Shown here one piece after another: positions 25,154-34,156 of a DNA stretch of 64,000 nucleotides. The stretch comes from an uncultured Pseudodesulfovibrio sp. Lineage in GTDB: Bacteria > Desulfobacterota > Desulfovibrionia > Desulfovibrionales > Desulfovibrionaceae. How positions within the stretch are numbered: position 1 is the first letter of the stretch; every line of letters begins with the position of its first letter. The stretch is taken from positions 1,240,001 to 1,304,000 of the forward strand of contig NZ_OY760059.1 of NCBI RefSeq assembly GCF_963662885.1. The letters are read 5' to 3'. The notes beneath the pieces were generated by a model that worked only from the letters and a program-made list of their open reading frames with translations, did no database searches and was not told where the DNA came from. The translations under genes and the position numbers were made by a program.

Positions 25154-25747
25154 TCAATCCCGCCCGGTTCCGTTTTTCACGGCCAGGTCGATGGCCGCTT
25201 CGCGCACTTCGGCAAGGGAGAGGGTCTCGGTGCCGAGCGCGCGGTGAATGAGAAAGCCCTCGAACAGGGCGGTGTTCAGGGCCCCGATCTTCTCGGGGGG
25301 GAAGTCGCTGGTCACGTGGTCGCGGACCAGATCGGCGAAGACTCGGTCCGAGAGCCGGTAGTCGGACTGGTTCAGGAGGTGGCGCAAGGACTCGTTGGTG
25401 GCCGCGTGGATGGTGAACTCCAGGAAAATGGCCGACCAGTTGCGGTCCGCCACGATGGTCTCGAGGAAATCCCAGATGATGGCCATAGCCTCTCGCAGGC
25501 TGTCTGCCTTCTGGATCCGGTCGTGCCTGGTTGCCCGGTACTCCTTGAACTTCTGTTCCACTATCTGGAGGAACAATTCGTCCTTGGAATTCCAATGGCG
25601 GTAGAAGCTCCCCTTGGCGTAGCCCGCATGTTCGGTGATCTCCGCCACCGAAGTGGAGGCAAAACCCTTTGTGCCGAACAGCTCGATGGCGGAAGCCATC
25701 AGCTCCTGCATGGTCTGTCTGGATTTTTCCTGCTGTTTGGTCGCCAT
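25154..25747 (-). CDS. TetR-family regulator of the TRAP operon
   Basis: A 197-residue TetR protein: HTH in TSVAEITEHAGYAKGSFYRHWNSKDELF, then a helical ligand domain. It is the first gene before dctPQM, 44 bp upstream of dctP on the same strand, so it most likely senses the transported compound or a derivative and controls the operon. Palindromic GGTC-type elements directly upstream are candidate operators. Confidence 0.88.
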   Translation of the reverse strand: MATKQQEKSRQTMQELMASAIELFGTKGFASTSVAEITEHAGYAKGSFYRHWNSKDELFLQIVEQKFKEYRATRHDRIQKADSLREAMAIIWDFLETIVADRNWSAIFLEFTIHAATNESLRHLLNQSDYRLSDRVFADLVRDHVTSDFPPEKIGALNTALFEGFLIHRALGTETLSLAEVREAAIDLAVKNGTGRD

Positions 25748-25786
25748 AGCCTGCCATCGTTCCCCGGAATCGCACGATTTTTATTG

Positions 25787-25836
25787 CGACCGCCGGTCGT
25801 TTTGCGACTTTCGGTCAAAAAGTGACCGATGGTCAC
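25787..25836. promoter_or_regulatory. Candidate operators upstream of tetR-dctPQM
   Basis: CGACCGCCGGTCG (25787-25799) and GTGACCGATGGTCAC (25822-25836) are palindromes built from the same GACC/GGTC half-site. A further TCGGTC lies at 25811-25816. Their place 40-90 bp before tetR suits autoregulation of the TRAP operon. Confidence 0.65.
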
Positions 25837-25990
25837 ATCGGAGAATTCAGGGGTAGCAGTGGGGCCATGTGGAGTCAAGCCCGTTTTGCCGAAAGAGGAA
25901 CAAAATCATGCACGAAGGAAGGCAGGCACGCACCAAGGCAACCCACGCGAAGCGGCCCAAAAAGTTTAGGAAGGATGAGGGGATAGGGGT

Positions 25991-26049
25991 CCGGGGGAAG
26001 GGGAGAAGGAAAGCCCTTTTCAAAGGGTTTCCTTCTCCCCTTCCCCCGG
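25991..26049. repeat. Long inverted repeat downstream of the AhpF-like gene
   Basis: Twenty-two-bp perfect arms (25991-26012 and 26028-26049), purine-rich on one side, continue with a bulged inner stem to a small loop. It starts 15 bp after the reductase stop. It lacks a U-tract, so it may act as an mRNA stabiliser or be a small palindromic repeat element. Confidence 0.7.
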
Positions 26050-26063
26050 CTGCCGGAGGCGTC

Positions 26064-27749
26064 TTACTCTTTCCAGTACGGGTGGGAGATGTCTTCGAAG
26101 GCGGACATGGCGGCCACGGAGCCTTCGCCGATGGCGGTGACGATCTGTTGCAGGCCGCCGGTCAGGTCGCCGGCCACGTAGACGCGCGGCACGCTGGTGC
26201 GCATGTCCGGGCCTGCCTCGACGTAGCCGTCCGCGTTCAGCTTCACGCCCATGGATTTGGCCAGTTCGGTGGCGGCCTTCTGGCCGATGGCCATGAACAC
26301 GCCGTCCAGGGGCAGCTCGGTCTGGGCGTCGTCCTTGACGTTGCGCAGCTTGAGCGAGGTGGCCTTCCTGCCGTCGCCCTCGATGGATTCGACCACGGTG
26401 TTCCAGAGCACCTGAATGCCCTCGCGTTCCACCGAGTCGACCAGGGATTTCTGGGCTCGGAATTCGTCGCGGCGGTGGACGATGGTCACGTTCACGCCGA
26501 GGTTCTTGAGGTGCAGGGCGTCGGTAAGGGCGGTGTTGCCGCCGCCGATGATGGCTACGGACTTGCCCTTGTACAGGTAGCCGTCGCAGGAGGCGCAGTA
26601 GTTGACCCCGCGCCCGAAATAGGTCTCCTCGCCGGGCACGCCGAGCTTGCGGTAGCTCGCGCCCGTGGCCAGGATGACCGCCTTGGCCGGGTACTCGCCA
26701 CGGGCGGTGGTGACCACGATGGGTTCGTCCTTGGCGGCGTCGCCCATGGAGATGGACTCCACGCCCTCGCCCTCATGCACGGGGACGTACTGGCGGGCGT
26801 GCTCGCTCATGATGTCCATGAGCTGCTTGCCGGGTACGTTGGTGAAGCCCGGGTAGTTCTCGACCACCGGGGTCAGGGAGACCTGCCCGCCGATGATGGA
26901 CTTTTCCAGGACCACGGCCTTGAGCCCGGCGCGCACGGCGTAGATGCCCGCGGTCAGTCCGGCCGGGCCTGCGCCGATGATGACCAGATCCACGGCCCCG
27001 GGCTCGATGGTCCCGTAGCCGGTGGCGGTCTCCAGGCCTTCCACGCCGGGCAGTTTGCCTTCGTCCAGAAGCTCTTCGGCGGACTTGAGGTGGACCATCT
27101 CTACCACGAAGCGTTCCTCGGGCATGAGCCCCAGGGCATCGTGCGCGCCGCTGTCGAAAATGGTGTGCGGCACGGAGCCGACGTTGTGCTTTTCGGTCAG
27201 TTCGCGGTTCTCGTTCATCTCGATGCACTCGGCCTTGACCAGATCGGGTCGGGCAATGGCGGATTTGACGGCGTGCATGACCTGGCCCGGACAGTAGGGG
27301 CAGGAGGGGGACACGAACACCTGGACCAGCCGTTCGGCATCCAGGGGCTTGAGCAAGGCAAGGGATGCCTCGGACAGCCCGCTCATGCGCAGGGAGACGA
27401 GCATGACGGAGGTGATGAAGGACTTGCCTTCCTCTCCCAGCGGCGCGCCCAGGAACCGGATGTGAAAGTCGTCCGGATTGAGGCACAGGGTCGGGGAGGC
27501 GGTCACGCCGAGTTCCGTGGCCCGCTCGGACGGAATCTCGAATTGCTTGAAGGTGATCTTGTCGGTCAGCCGCGCCAGGTCGGCGCTGAATTTGGCGGTG
27601 TAGTCTGCGAAGTCGTCGTTGACGCCTTTTTGGGCGAAGAGTTCGAGGTGAACGGGCTCTTTCAGAGCCTGAAAAGTGTCGGTCAGTTGCTTGCGGACGT
27701 CTTCGGGCAGGAACCAGTCTTCTTGATTTTTCTTCTTGAACAGGGACAT
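26064..27749 (-). CDS. AhpF/thioredoxin-reductase-like FAD-dependent disulfide reductase with N-terminal glutaredoxin-like domains
   Basis: A 561-residue flavoprotein. The N-terminal 220 residues form a tandem thioredoxin-fold domain with CPYC (in SPSCPYCPGQVM), like AhpF. The C-terminal part is a thioredoxin reductase: FAD motif IIGAGPAGLTAGIY, redox pair CASC in NYCASCDGYLY, NAD(P)H motif IIGGGNTALTDAL and the final AGDLTGG. It should pass electrons from NAD(P)H through FAD to the CASC and then CPYC disulfides and on to a peroxiredoxin or other thiol protein. No ahpC is adjacent, so the partner is elsewhere. The gene is monocistronic. Confidence 0.88.
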   Translation of the reverse strand: MSLFKKKNQEDWFLPEDVRKQLTDTFQALKEPVHLELFAQKGVNDDFADYTAKFSADLARLTDKITFKQFEIPSERATELGVTASPTLCLNPDDFHIRFLGAPLGEEGKSFITSVMLVSLRMSGLSEASLALLKPLDAERLVQVFVSPSCPYCPGQVMHAVKSAIARPDLVKAECIEMNENRELTEKHNVGSVPHTIFDSGAHDALGLMPEERFVVEMVHLKSAEELLDEGKLPGVEGLETATGYGTIEPGAVDLVIIGAGPAGLTAGIYAVRAGLKAVVLEKSIIGGQVSLTPVVENYPGFTNVPGKQLMDIMSEHARQYVPVHEGEGVESISMGDAAKDEPIVVTTARGEYPAKAVILATGASYRKLGVPGEETYFGRGVNYCASCDGYLYKGKSVAIIGGGNTALTDALHLKNLGVNVTIVHRRDEFRAQKSLVDSVEREGIQVLWNTVVESIEGDGRKATSLKLRNVKDDAQTELPLDGVFMAIGQKAATELAKSMGVKLNADGYVEAGPDMRTSVPRVYVAGDLTGGLQQIVTAIGEGSVAAMSAFEDISHPYWKE

Positions 27750-27820
27750 GGGGTACCTCGCAGTGGTCGCAGTAATCGTTATCGAAAAGGGTAGAGGGGC
27801 GAGCGCGGCGAGTCAAGGGG

Positions 27821-30163
27821 TCAGAGAATCACAACTCGGTTCCTGCCGCTGCGCTTGGCCTGGTAAAGAGCGTCGTCCGCCCGCTTGAGCAAGGCCTCGA
27901 TGGACTCGTCTTCCGGGGCCAGGGCCGTCACGCCGATACTGATGGTGAAGGTGATGATCTGGTCGTGCGTCTTGACTTCGCACTGCTCCACGCGGCGGCG
28001 CAGCCGTTCGGCGGTTTTCTCCCCCGCGCCGATACGCGTCTGTGTCAGGGCCGCCTGGAACTCCTCGCCGCCCACCCGGCCGAAAAGGTCGGTGGTGCGC
28101 AGGGTGTTCCGGCACAGGGCGACCAACTCCTTGAGCACATCGTCCCCGGCCGGGTGACCGTATGTGTCGTTGATGCGCTTGAAGTGGTCGATATCCAGAG
28201 AGAGGAGGACCAGGGAGGTGTTGTACCGCTTGCAGCGTTCGAACTCCTCGCTCAGCCTGGACATGAACTGACGGCGGTTGCTCGCCCCGGTCAGCGGGTC
28301 GGTGGACGCCAGGGTGCGCAGTTCGTCCTCCATCTTGCGTTGTTCGGTGACGTCCATGCTGATGCCGATGAGCCGGGTGGGCATGCCCTTTTCATCCACC
28401 TGGACCAATCCTTCGATGCGGATGTGACGGGTTACTCCGTCCGCTCGGACGATACGAAACTCAAGATAGAGCGGTTCCTTGGTCTCGATGGACCGGGCCA
28501 GTTGCTGTTCGGTGGCGGCCAGATCGTCGGGATGGATGCAGCTGCGCCAGAAATCGAACAGTTCCTTGGATGGCCGGGGTTCGATCTGGTAGAGGTCGAA
28601 CATCTTGTGGTCCCAGAGCAGATCGTCCGTGCGCAGGTCCCACTCCCAGATGCCGAGGTGGGCGGCGTCCGTGGCCAGATCGAGCCGTTCGGCGATGGCT
28701 TTCAGGTCTTCCTCACTGCGCTTGAGGTCGGTCATGTCCCGGGCCTCGAAGGAGACGTAATCCATGTCATCGCCCTGGACCCGGACCGGCTGGTACGTGA
28801 TGGACATGTACCGCTCCCCCTCGTCGGGCAGGGGCAGCCAGGTAGCCTCGGTCACGGTCTCGCCTTGTAGAGCCCTGTCGATGGCGGGCCTGAACTGTTT
28901 TTCGAAGACCTTGGAGCCGAAGAGGATACCCACGGGGTGGCCCACGATGGACTCCCGCTGGAGGCCGAAAATTTTGGTGTAGGACTGGTTGACGATGACG
29001 TATTTATACTGGCTGTCGATCAACGAGATGAGATCCGGATTGGTCTCGATGATCCGCTGATAGCGCATCAGTTCCAGTCGGGCCTGCTCGCGTTCCTGAT
29101 CCTTGCTCATCAGCTTCAGGTTGAGACCGGCCAGTTCGCGGTTGACCTGCTGCAGTCGGTCCGTGCGCCGCCGGATCTTATCCTCCAGCTCTGTATGGGC
29201 CGCTGCGAGTTCCGCCCTGGAACGCCGTCGCTGGACGATGCGCCAGGTGCCGTTCATGATCAGCTCCATGTGGCGGACATCGTCCTCGGTGTAGTCGCCG
29301 GATTTGTTGCCCACTCCGGCCAGAAAGACGACGCGGTTCTCCTCGAAGACCGGCACTCCTAAATGATTGAGCACCGGGATATGCCCTTTGGGGTAGCCCT
29401 TTTTCCCCTTCAGCTTCGGGTAATCGTTGGTGATGATCGGTTTGCCCTGTCGAAGGGGTTCGCCCCACAATCCGGTGTCGCAGACCTGGTAGACTTCCGG
29501 CAAATCCTTGATGGTGCAACGCTCCATGACATGCTTGGACCAGGCGTGGAGAAACAGTTCCGTCTGGTCTTCGCTTACCCGGTAAATGTAGCCGATCTGG
29601 CTTTCTGTCACTTCGGTGATGGCCTCAAGGGCGAAGTCGAGAATCTCCTTCTCGGAGTGCTGGGTCATCTCGGACAGGGCATAGAGCCGCTCGAAACGAA
29701 GCTCGTCCAGTTCCAGCCTGCGCAGCGCATGGCGGTATTCGGTGATGTCCGTGAAGGAAACGAGATTTGCCGGTTCGCTGCCGTATTCTATGGCCCGGGC
29801 GCTCAGGCTGGCCCACATGGAGGAGCCGTCGGCGCGGTGCATGAGTACCGGGTAGTTGCGGATGAACCGGTCCTGGCGGATCAGCTCCAGAAGTCGGTTG
29901 CGGTCCTCCACGTTGGCGTAGAAATCCTCGGCGCTCCGTCCGCCCTCTTTGGAGGACAGGCCGAGGAATTGCTTGGCCTCGGCATTGGACATGAGGATTT
30001 GTCCCTGCTCCGTGATGATCGCCATGCCGCCAGGGGCGTTCTCGAAGACCATATGGTAGCGGTCCTCGCAGGTCGCCTTGGCGGCTGTTGCAAGGTCCTC
30101 TTCGAGTTCCTCTATGCGCTGTTGCGCTATTTCGAGCTGCTTGCGCAGGGATGCTTCACTCAT
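27821..30163 (-). CDS. PAS-GAF-PAS-PAS diguanylate cyclase
   Basis: A 780-residue cytoplasmic signalling protein without clear membrane helices. Domains in order: coiled coil, PAS (about 35-145), GAF (about 160-310), coiled coil, PAS (about 370-480), PAS with PAC (about 490-605), and GGDEF (about 615-780). The active motif reads RVGGEEFQ (GGEEF), with STDPLTGASNRRQF and DIDHFKRINDTYGHPAGDD, so it should make cyclic di-GMP from GTP. I see no RxxD inhibitory site directly before GGEEF. It is monocistronic, with GGGAG before ATG 30163. The sensed signals are unknown; the PAS domains show no haem or cysteine motif. Confidence 0.9.
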   Translation of the reverse strand: MSEASLRKQLEIAQQRIEELEEDLATAAKATCEDRYHMVFENAPGGMAIITEQGQILMSNAEAKQFLGLSSKEGGRSAEDFYANVEDRNRLLELIRQDRFIRNYPVLMHRADGSSMWASLSARAIEYGSEPANLVSFTDITEYRHALRRLELDELRFERLYALSEMTQHSEKEILDFALEAITEVTESQIGYIYRVSEDQTELFLHAWSKHVMERCTIKDLPEVYQVCDTGLWGEPLRQGKPIITNDYPKLKGKKGYPKGHIPVLNHLGVPVFEENRVVFLAGVGNKSGDYTEDDVRHMELIMNGTWRIVQRRRSRAELAAAHTELEDKIRRRTDRLQQVNRELAGLNLKLMSKDQEREQARLELMRYQRIIETNPDLISLIDSQYKYVIVNQSYTKIFGLQRESIVGHPVGILFGSKVFEKQFRPAIDRALQGETVTEATWLPLPDEGERYMSITYQPVRVQGDDMDYVSFEARDMTDLKRSEEDLKAIAERLDLATDAAHLGIWEWDLRTDDLLWDHKMFDLYQIEPRPSKELFDFWRSCIHPDDLAATEQQLARSIETKEPLYLEFRIVRADGVTRHIRIEGLVQVDEKGMPTRLIGISMDVTEQRKMEDELRTLASTDPLTGASNRRQFMSRLSEEFERCKRYNTSLVLLSLDIDHFKRINDTYGHPAGDDVLKELVALCRNTLRTTDLFGRVGGEEFQAALTQTRIGAGEKTAERLRRRVEQCEVKTHDQIITFTISIGVTALAPEDESIEALLKRADDALYQAKRSGRNRVVIL

Positions 30164-30301
30164 TTACGTCTCCCGTACAGTGGACCCAGCCCGTCGGCCT
30201 GGTCGCGTGGAGTACCCTGATTCCATTTTCTAATATCGCGTTTTTTCTGCTAAAGGTCAATGTTTGGGGGCTTGAATACAGCGCTGGTGCGGCGGCAACG
30301 A

Positions 30302-30325
30302 AAAGGGGGCGCGAACGCCCCCTTT
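30302..30325 (-). terminator. Terminator after the octahaem cytochrome gene
   Basis: Ten-bp stem (30302-30311 with 30316-30325), loop CGAA, ending in T residues on the minus strand, 22 bp past the stop at 30347. Confidence 0.85.
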
Positions 30326-30346
30326 GTCGGTTTGCAGGATGGTTGC

Positions 30347-31732
30347 CTATTCCTTGCCGAACAGCTGCTTCGGCCGGGTGGTGTCACCCGTGGCGTTGGG
30401 GAAGTCGGGATAACGGTACGCCTTGGTATTGGTATCGATGAGGTGCTTGGCCTCCTCCATGAACTGGTTGAAGTGGTGCTTGCATTCGTAGAAGCCGTGC
30501 CACCAGGCGTAGTCCGGGGCCATCATGGCCGTACCCATGCGCGCCCTTCGGCCTTCGTGGTGCCACAGTTCGTAGAACTTCACTTCAAGGTGCTCGTCGA
30601 AGAACTTGGTCTTGTCGAGCAGACCCTTTTCATAGAGTTGGTCCAGGGTCTTCTTGGCGGGCTTGAAGTAGACCTCGTTGTATTCCTCAACCGAGGTGTC
30701 GAGCTGGCTGTAGAAGTCGTCGATCCAGGATTGGCCATGGCACTGGCTGCAGATGTTCTTCATCTTGTCCCGTTCCACCTTCCAGTCCGTGGCTGCGGGC
30801 AGCGGCTTGAACTCGGACGGGCGGACGGTCAGCGGCGCCTGGGTCTCCCAGGAGATGCGTTCGGTCACGTCGTGGGTGGTGGCCACATCGCCGGAGCCGG
30901 ACATATGGCAGGAGGCGCAGGTCGGGGCGCGGTAGTCGACGCCCGGAGTCCATGCGCCGGGCGCGGAGTCGAAGTTGTACTCCTGCTTGAACGCCTGGTA
31001 GATGTCGCCGTGCTTGGATTCGTTGTAGATTTCCATCTGCGGATGGTCGGGGCCGAGATGGCACTGGCCGCAGGTTTCTGGCTTGCGCGCTTCCATGACC
31101 GAGAAGCGGTGCCGGGTATGACAGCTGGTGCAGGAGCCGAGCGAGCCGTCCATGTTCAGGCGGCCGACGCCGACGTTGGGCCAGGTGTCCTTGTCCAGGG
31201 CTCCGTCGGTCATCTTGAGTACGGTGCCGTGGCAGTAGAAGCAGCCGGTCTTGCGCTCGTTATCCGAGTTCATTCCCCCGTTCAGCCAGGGGTCGATCTT
31301 CCAGATGATCTCGAGCGTGTTCGCGTGCTTGCTCTTGGAGTACTGCATGGCTTCGTCCGGATGGCAGCGGGAACAGTCCTTGGGCGTGACCGCTGCGGCC
31401 ACGGGGACGAAGTATTGCTTTTCGCCCATGGGCAGGTTGCCCATGGAGTAGTATTTCTCGTGGGATGTGCTGATGTCCCCATCGCCCGGCTGGGCCTGGT
31501 GGCAGTCCAGACAGGTTATGCCTGCCGAGGCATGGCGGCTCATGGCCCAATCGGCGAAGATGCCGGGAGTTTCCTGTTTGTGGCATTCGATGCAGGCCGT
31601 ACCCTGTGGCGGTGTGGCCCGGTCCATGCGCAATTCGCGGACCTTGGGATAGTTCTGCGCTCCGGCCGTAGCGGCGGTAAGCATGATGACCGCGAATGCG
31701 GCGGCGAGAATGAACGTCGTCTTGCGATGCAT
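30347..31732 (-). CDS. Octahaem c-type cytochrome, hydroxylamine-oxidoreductase-like (epsilon-Hao type)
   Basis: A 461-residue periplasmic cytochrome with signal peptide (ending ATAGAQ) and exactly eight CxxCH motifs: CIECH, CLDCH, CSRCH, CFYCH, CTSCH, CGQCH, CASCH and CSQCH. Haem count, size and sequence style match octahaem Hao-like proteins. These, when paired with a NapC-type protein, are thought to work reductively (nitrite or hydroxylamine to ammonia) rather than as oxidases. The helical C-terminus follows the last haem. AGGAGG precedes ATG 31732. The upstream tetrahaem gene lies 11 bp away and should feed quinol electrons. The direction of catalysis is inferred. Confidence 0.8.
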   Translation of the reverse strand: MHRKTTFILAAAFAVIMLTAATAGAQNYPKVRELRMDRATPPQGTACIECHKQETPGIFADWAMSRHASAGITCLDCHQAQPGDGDISTSHEKYYSMGNLPMGEKQYFVPVAAAVTPKDCSRCHPDEAMQYSKSKHANTLEIIWKIDPWLNGGMNSDNERKTGCFYCHGTVLKMTDGALDKDTWPNVGVGRLNMDGSLGSCTSCHTRHRFSVMEARKPETCGQCHLGPDHPQMEIYNESKHGDIYQAFKQEYNFDSAPGAWTPGVDYRAPTCASCHMSGSGDVATTHDVTERISWETQAPLTVRPSEFKPLPAATDWKVERDKMKNICSQCHGQSWIDDFYSQLDTSVEEYNEVYFKPAKKTLDQLYEKGLLDKTKFFDEHLEVKFYELWHHEGRRARMGTAMMAPDYAWWHGFYECKHHFNQFMEEAKHLIDTNTKAYRYPDFPNATGDTTRPKQLFGKE

Positions 31733-31743
31733 AAACCAACCTC

Positions 31744-32316
31744 CTAGATACCCAGATTGGGCAGTCCGCTGGCCCGGTAGGGGGCGCTGAACTGCTTGTA
31801 CTCGTAGAATTGCCTGTCGTTGTGGACCAGATGCCGGTGGCAGTCGGTGCAACGGTATTCCTTGCCGTTTCCGGCGTAGAGCACCCTGCGGTGGGCCAGC
31901 ATGGCCCCGCTCTTGCCCGGCATGTGCAGGATGTTCCGGTGGCACTTCATGCACTGGTCGTTCTTCATGGTGGCCCAGACATGTTCGCGCATGACCGCTC
32001 TGTCGTAGGTCTCGTCTCCTCCCGTGAAGTGGGAGAAAACGTCCTTCATGCCGTGCATGGTTTTGGTGAAGAAGAAATCGACGGTGTCCTGGGGCGCGGG
32101 CAGATGGCAGTCCATGCAGTCGGCCACGAATCCCTGCGCGTTGTTGTGGTGCGTGGAACTCTCCCAGGCCATGACCGCCGGGCGGATTTCATGACAGGAC
32201 CCGCAGAACTCCGGCGTCGAGGTCCTGACCATGGTGTAGTAGGTCATGCTGAAGATGGGAAAGGCGATCAGGATGCCGAACAGGACCAGTAGAACCGATT
32301 TGGCTTTTCGCTGCAT
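31744..32316 (-). CDS. NapC/NirT-family membrane-anchored tetrahaem cytochrome c
   Basis: A 190-residue protein with one N-terminal membrane anchor (SVLLVLFGILIAFPIFSMTY) and four CxxCH motifs (CGSCH, CMDCH, CMKCH, CTDCH). This is the NapC/NrfH architecture, which oxidises menaquinol and passes electrons to a periplasmic reductase. It is encoded directly before the octahaem protein, like haoC-haoA pairs of Epsilonproteobacteria. ATG 32316 has a strong GGAGGAGG; the longer frame is not supported. Confidence 0.85.
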   Translation of the reverse strand: MQRKAKSVLLVLFGILIAFPIFSMTYYTMVRTSTPEFCGSCHEIRPAVMAWESSTHHNNAQGFVADCMDCHLPAPQDTVDFFFTKTMHGMKDVFSHFTGGDETYDRAVMREHVWATMKNDQCMKCHRNILHMPGKSGAMLAHRRVLYAGNGKEYRCTDCHRHLVHNDRQFYEYKQFSAPYRASGLPNLGI

Positions 32317-32480
32317 ACCTCCTCCTGGCTGTTCCCCCCGCTGCCGAACCATTGCCCCCGGTCCGGACAGGGGAGGGGTTTCTCCTGTCATTAGCAAAAA
32401 AAGCCGGGAAAAGGCAGCCCCGAAACATTATTATTTTGGCTGGTGCGGCAATTCGACGTATCCTGGATGGAAACTGGATA

Positions 32481-32508
32481 AAAAAAGGCCGGGAAGCGAT
32501 TCCCGGCC
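32481..32508 (-). terminator. Terminator after the caspase-like gene
   Basis: Perfect 9-bp stem (32487-32495 with 32500-32508), loop of 4, then six T residues on the minus strand. It ends the hmc-region transcript, or at least the caspase gene. Confidence 0.92.
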
Positions 32509-32535
32509 CGAAATAGTCGGAAACCCGGACAACGA

Positions 32536-34092
32536 TTATTGGTCGAGGCGGACGACGCGAAAGCCCATGTACTCAGAGAGGGATGAGCTCAAGTGCGGGT
32601 GGTGCCCTCCGTTGCCCGTTTTGGACGCCGGGCGGGTGCCCATCGATTTTGAGAATTTGTCTCTGTTCTTTACGTTCAGATCCTTGATGTTGGAGGTGTA
32701 TCCTCCCCCACGGATCACCTTGAGCTGCGAATCGTCTTCGACCAGTGGGTTGTCTTTCGTGTGGTGGTCGTACGCTGAGTCGTCATACGTGTCGCGGCAC
32801 CATTCCCAGACATTGCCGGACATGTCGTACAGCCCCAGTCCGTTCGGCTGCTTCTGTCCGACGGGATGCGATCCGACACTGCTGTTCTTCTTGTACCAGG
32901 CGAGGTCTCGGTAGTCCTCGACATCCCTGTTGTGCGCGGGACCGCCCGTGGCCGCATATTCCCATTGGGCTTCCGTCGGCAGCGAGTATGTGCCCGTCTT
33001 TCCGACATTGAGCTGCCGTATGAAGTCCTGCGCCTGTTCCCAGGAAATGCCGTCGGCCGGTTTGGTTAGTCCCTTGTTGAAGAAGGAGTTGGTCTTCATG
33101 ACGGCGGCCCATTGTTCCTGAGTGACCTCGTATTTGCCTATCCAGTAGCCGTCGAGACAGACCTCGTGGGCTGGCGTGTTGTCGCCGAAGAGGCGGTCTT
33201 CGCCCATGGTGAAGCAGCCCGCGGGAACCCAGACGAATTTCATGCCGGTGGTGGGCTCGGTCCATGTCGATCGGTTGAAGACCATGGTCTGGTTGTCTCT
33301 GGGGGCCGCTGGCTGCGGGGCCGGGACCGGTGCCGTCCGTGCCCCGTCAGTGACGGCACCGGTTAGGTAGACTTCGGCCAGCAGAGAGGAGGAGTCCCAG
33401 GGCACCTGCCTGCGGTTCGTCTCGTTTACCACGTCCACACGCGTCTTGAGCAGGATCTCGCGGATGGAGAGCTTGGGGTCGCGCAGGTGTTGGAGCAGAT
33501 GTTTCGTGTACAGCCCATTTCGTCCCTCGCCGTCGGCTGCCACCTTGCCCGGGGAGGTGGCGAAGGCCACCAAAGACCCCAGGGGCGCGTCCATGATGGC
33601 CAACCCCCGGGCGGCCGAGCGGAATTTATGCAGGAACGGGTTGTTGCGGCAGGCATCGAGGATGATGATGGAGCTGCGGGCGCCGGAGCCTTCCATCTCC
33701 GCAAGAACGAATCGGGAATCCACGGTGCGGTATTTGACGTCCGCCTCCGAGCCTACGTCGGCGTCGACCGGGAAGAGATAGTTGACGCCCTCCACTTCAG
33801 CCCCGTGCCCGGCGAAATAGAAAAGCCCGATGTCGCTGCCCTGCAGATTCTTGCCGAAGGCGTTGATCGCTAATTCCATCTGCTTTCTGTCGCCGTTGTT
33901 GAGTAGGCTGACCTCGAACCCCAACCCAGTCAGGACGGCGGCAATGTCGGTTGCGTCGTTGACCGGATTCCGCAGCGGGCTCTGCGGGTAATCATCGTTT
34001 CCGATAACCAGGGCCACGCGGCCGGAGGCCATGCCGGTGGAGACTTGGGCGAGAAGGACGGCAATCGTCAATACGAGGGTAAGCGTGCGCAT
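32536..34092 (-). CDS. Exported caspase-like (C14) protein with C-terminal SUMF1/FGE-like domain
   Basis: A 518-residue protein. A signal peptide (residues 1-22) precedes a caspase-like p20 fold with His96 in YFAGHG and Cys148 in LDACRNN, an intact catalytic dyad. After a proline-rich linker (about 255-272), residues about 280-518 form a formylglycine-generating-enzyme-like domain (FVWVPAGCFTMGED, YDMSGNVWEWCRDTYDD). The cysteines expected in the final RGG(S/G)-x-C motif of true FGE are absent, so this half is probably a binding module. Such C14-SUMF1 fusions are known only as predicted proteins. ATG 34092 gives the signal peptide. It is 64 bp after the haem-sensor kinase and may be co-transcribed. 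Substrates are unknown. Confidence 0.78.
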   Translation of the reverse strand: MRTLTLVLTIAVLLAQVSTGMASGRVALVIGNDDYPQSPLRNPVNDATDIAAVLTGLGFEVSLLNNGDRKQMELAINAFGKNLQGSDIGLFYFAGHGAEVEGVNYLFPVDADVGSEADVKYRTVDSRFVLAEMEGSGARSSIIILDACRNNPFLHKFRSAARGLAIMDAPLGSLVAFATSPGKVAADGEGRNGLYTKHLLQHLRDPKLSIREILLKTRVDVVNETNRRQVPWDSSSLLAEVYLTGAVTDGARTAPVPAPQPAAPRDNQTMVFNRSTWTEPTTGMKFVWVPAGCFTMGEDRLFGDNTPAHEVCLDGYWIGKYEVTQEQWAAVMKTNSFFNKGLTKPADGISWEQAQDFIRQLNVGKTGTYSLPTEAQWEYAATGGPAHNRDVEDYRDLAWYKKNSSVGSHPVGQKQPNGLGLYDMSGNVWEWCRDTYDDSAYDHHTKDNPLVEDDSQLKVIRGGGYTSNIKDLNVKNRDKFSKSMGTRPASKTGNGGHHPHLSSSLSEYMGFRVVRLDQ

Positions 34093-34156
34093 GTGAACTC
34101 CATGGAGAAGGTTTTCACTTCGCGCATACAGGAAAAACGAATGACTGTGAAGTACT

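Larger units (their letters stand above)
25748..26063. other. Intergenic region with TetR operators and a long hairpin
   Basis: No credible gene. It contains the operator cluster (25787-25836) and, nearer the reductase gene, a 59-nt hairpin (25991-26049). The central part (about 25860-25985) shows nothing I can identify. Confidence 0.5.

Noticed and set aside
25869..27794. 641-codon plus-strand frame over the AhpF-like gene
   Set aside because: Antisense shadow; no motif, while the minus strand has complete FAD, NAD(P)H and CxxC motifs.
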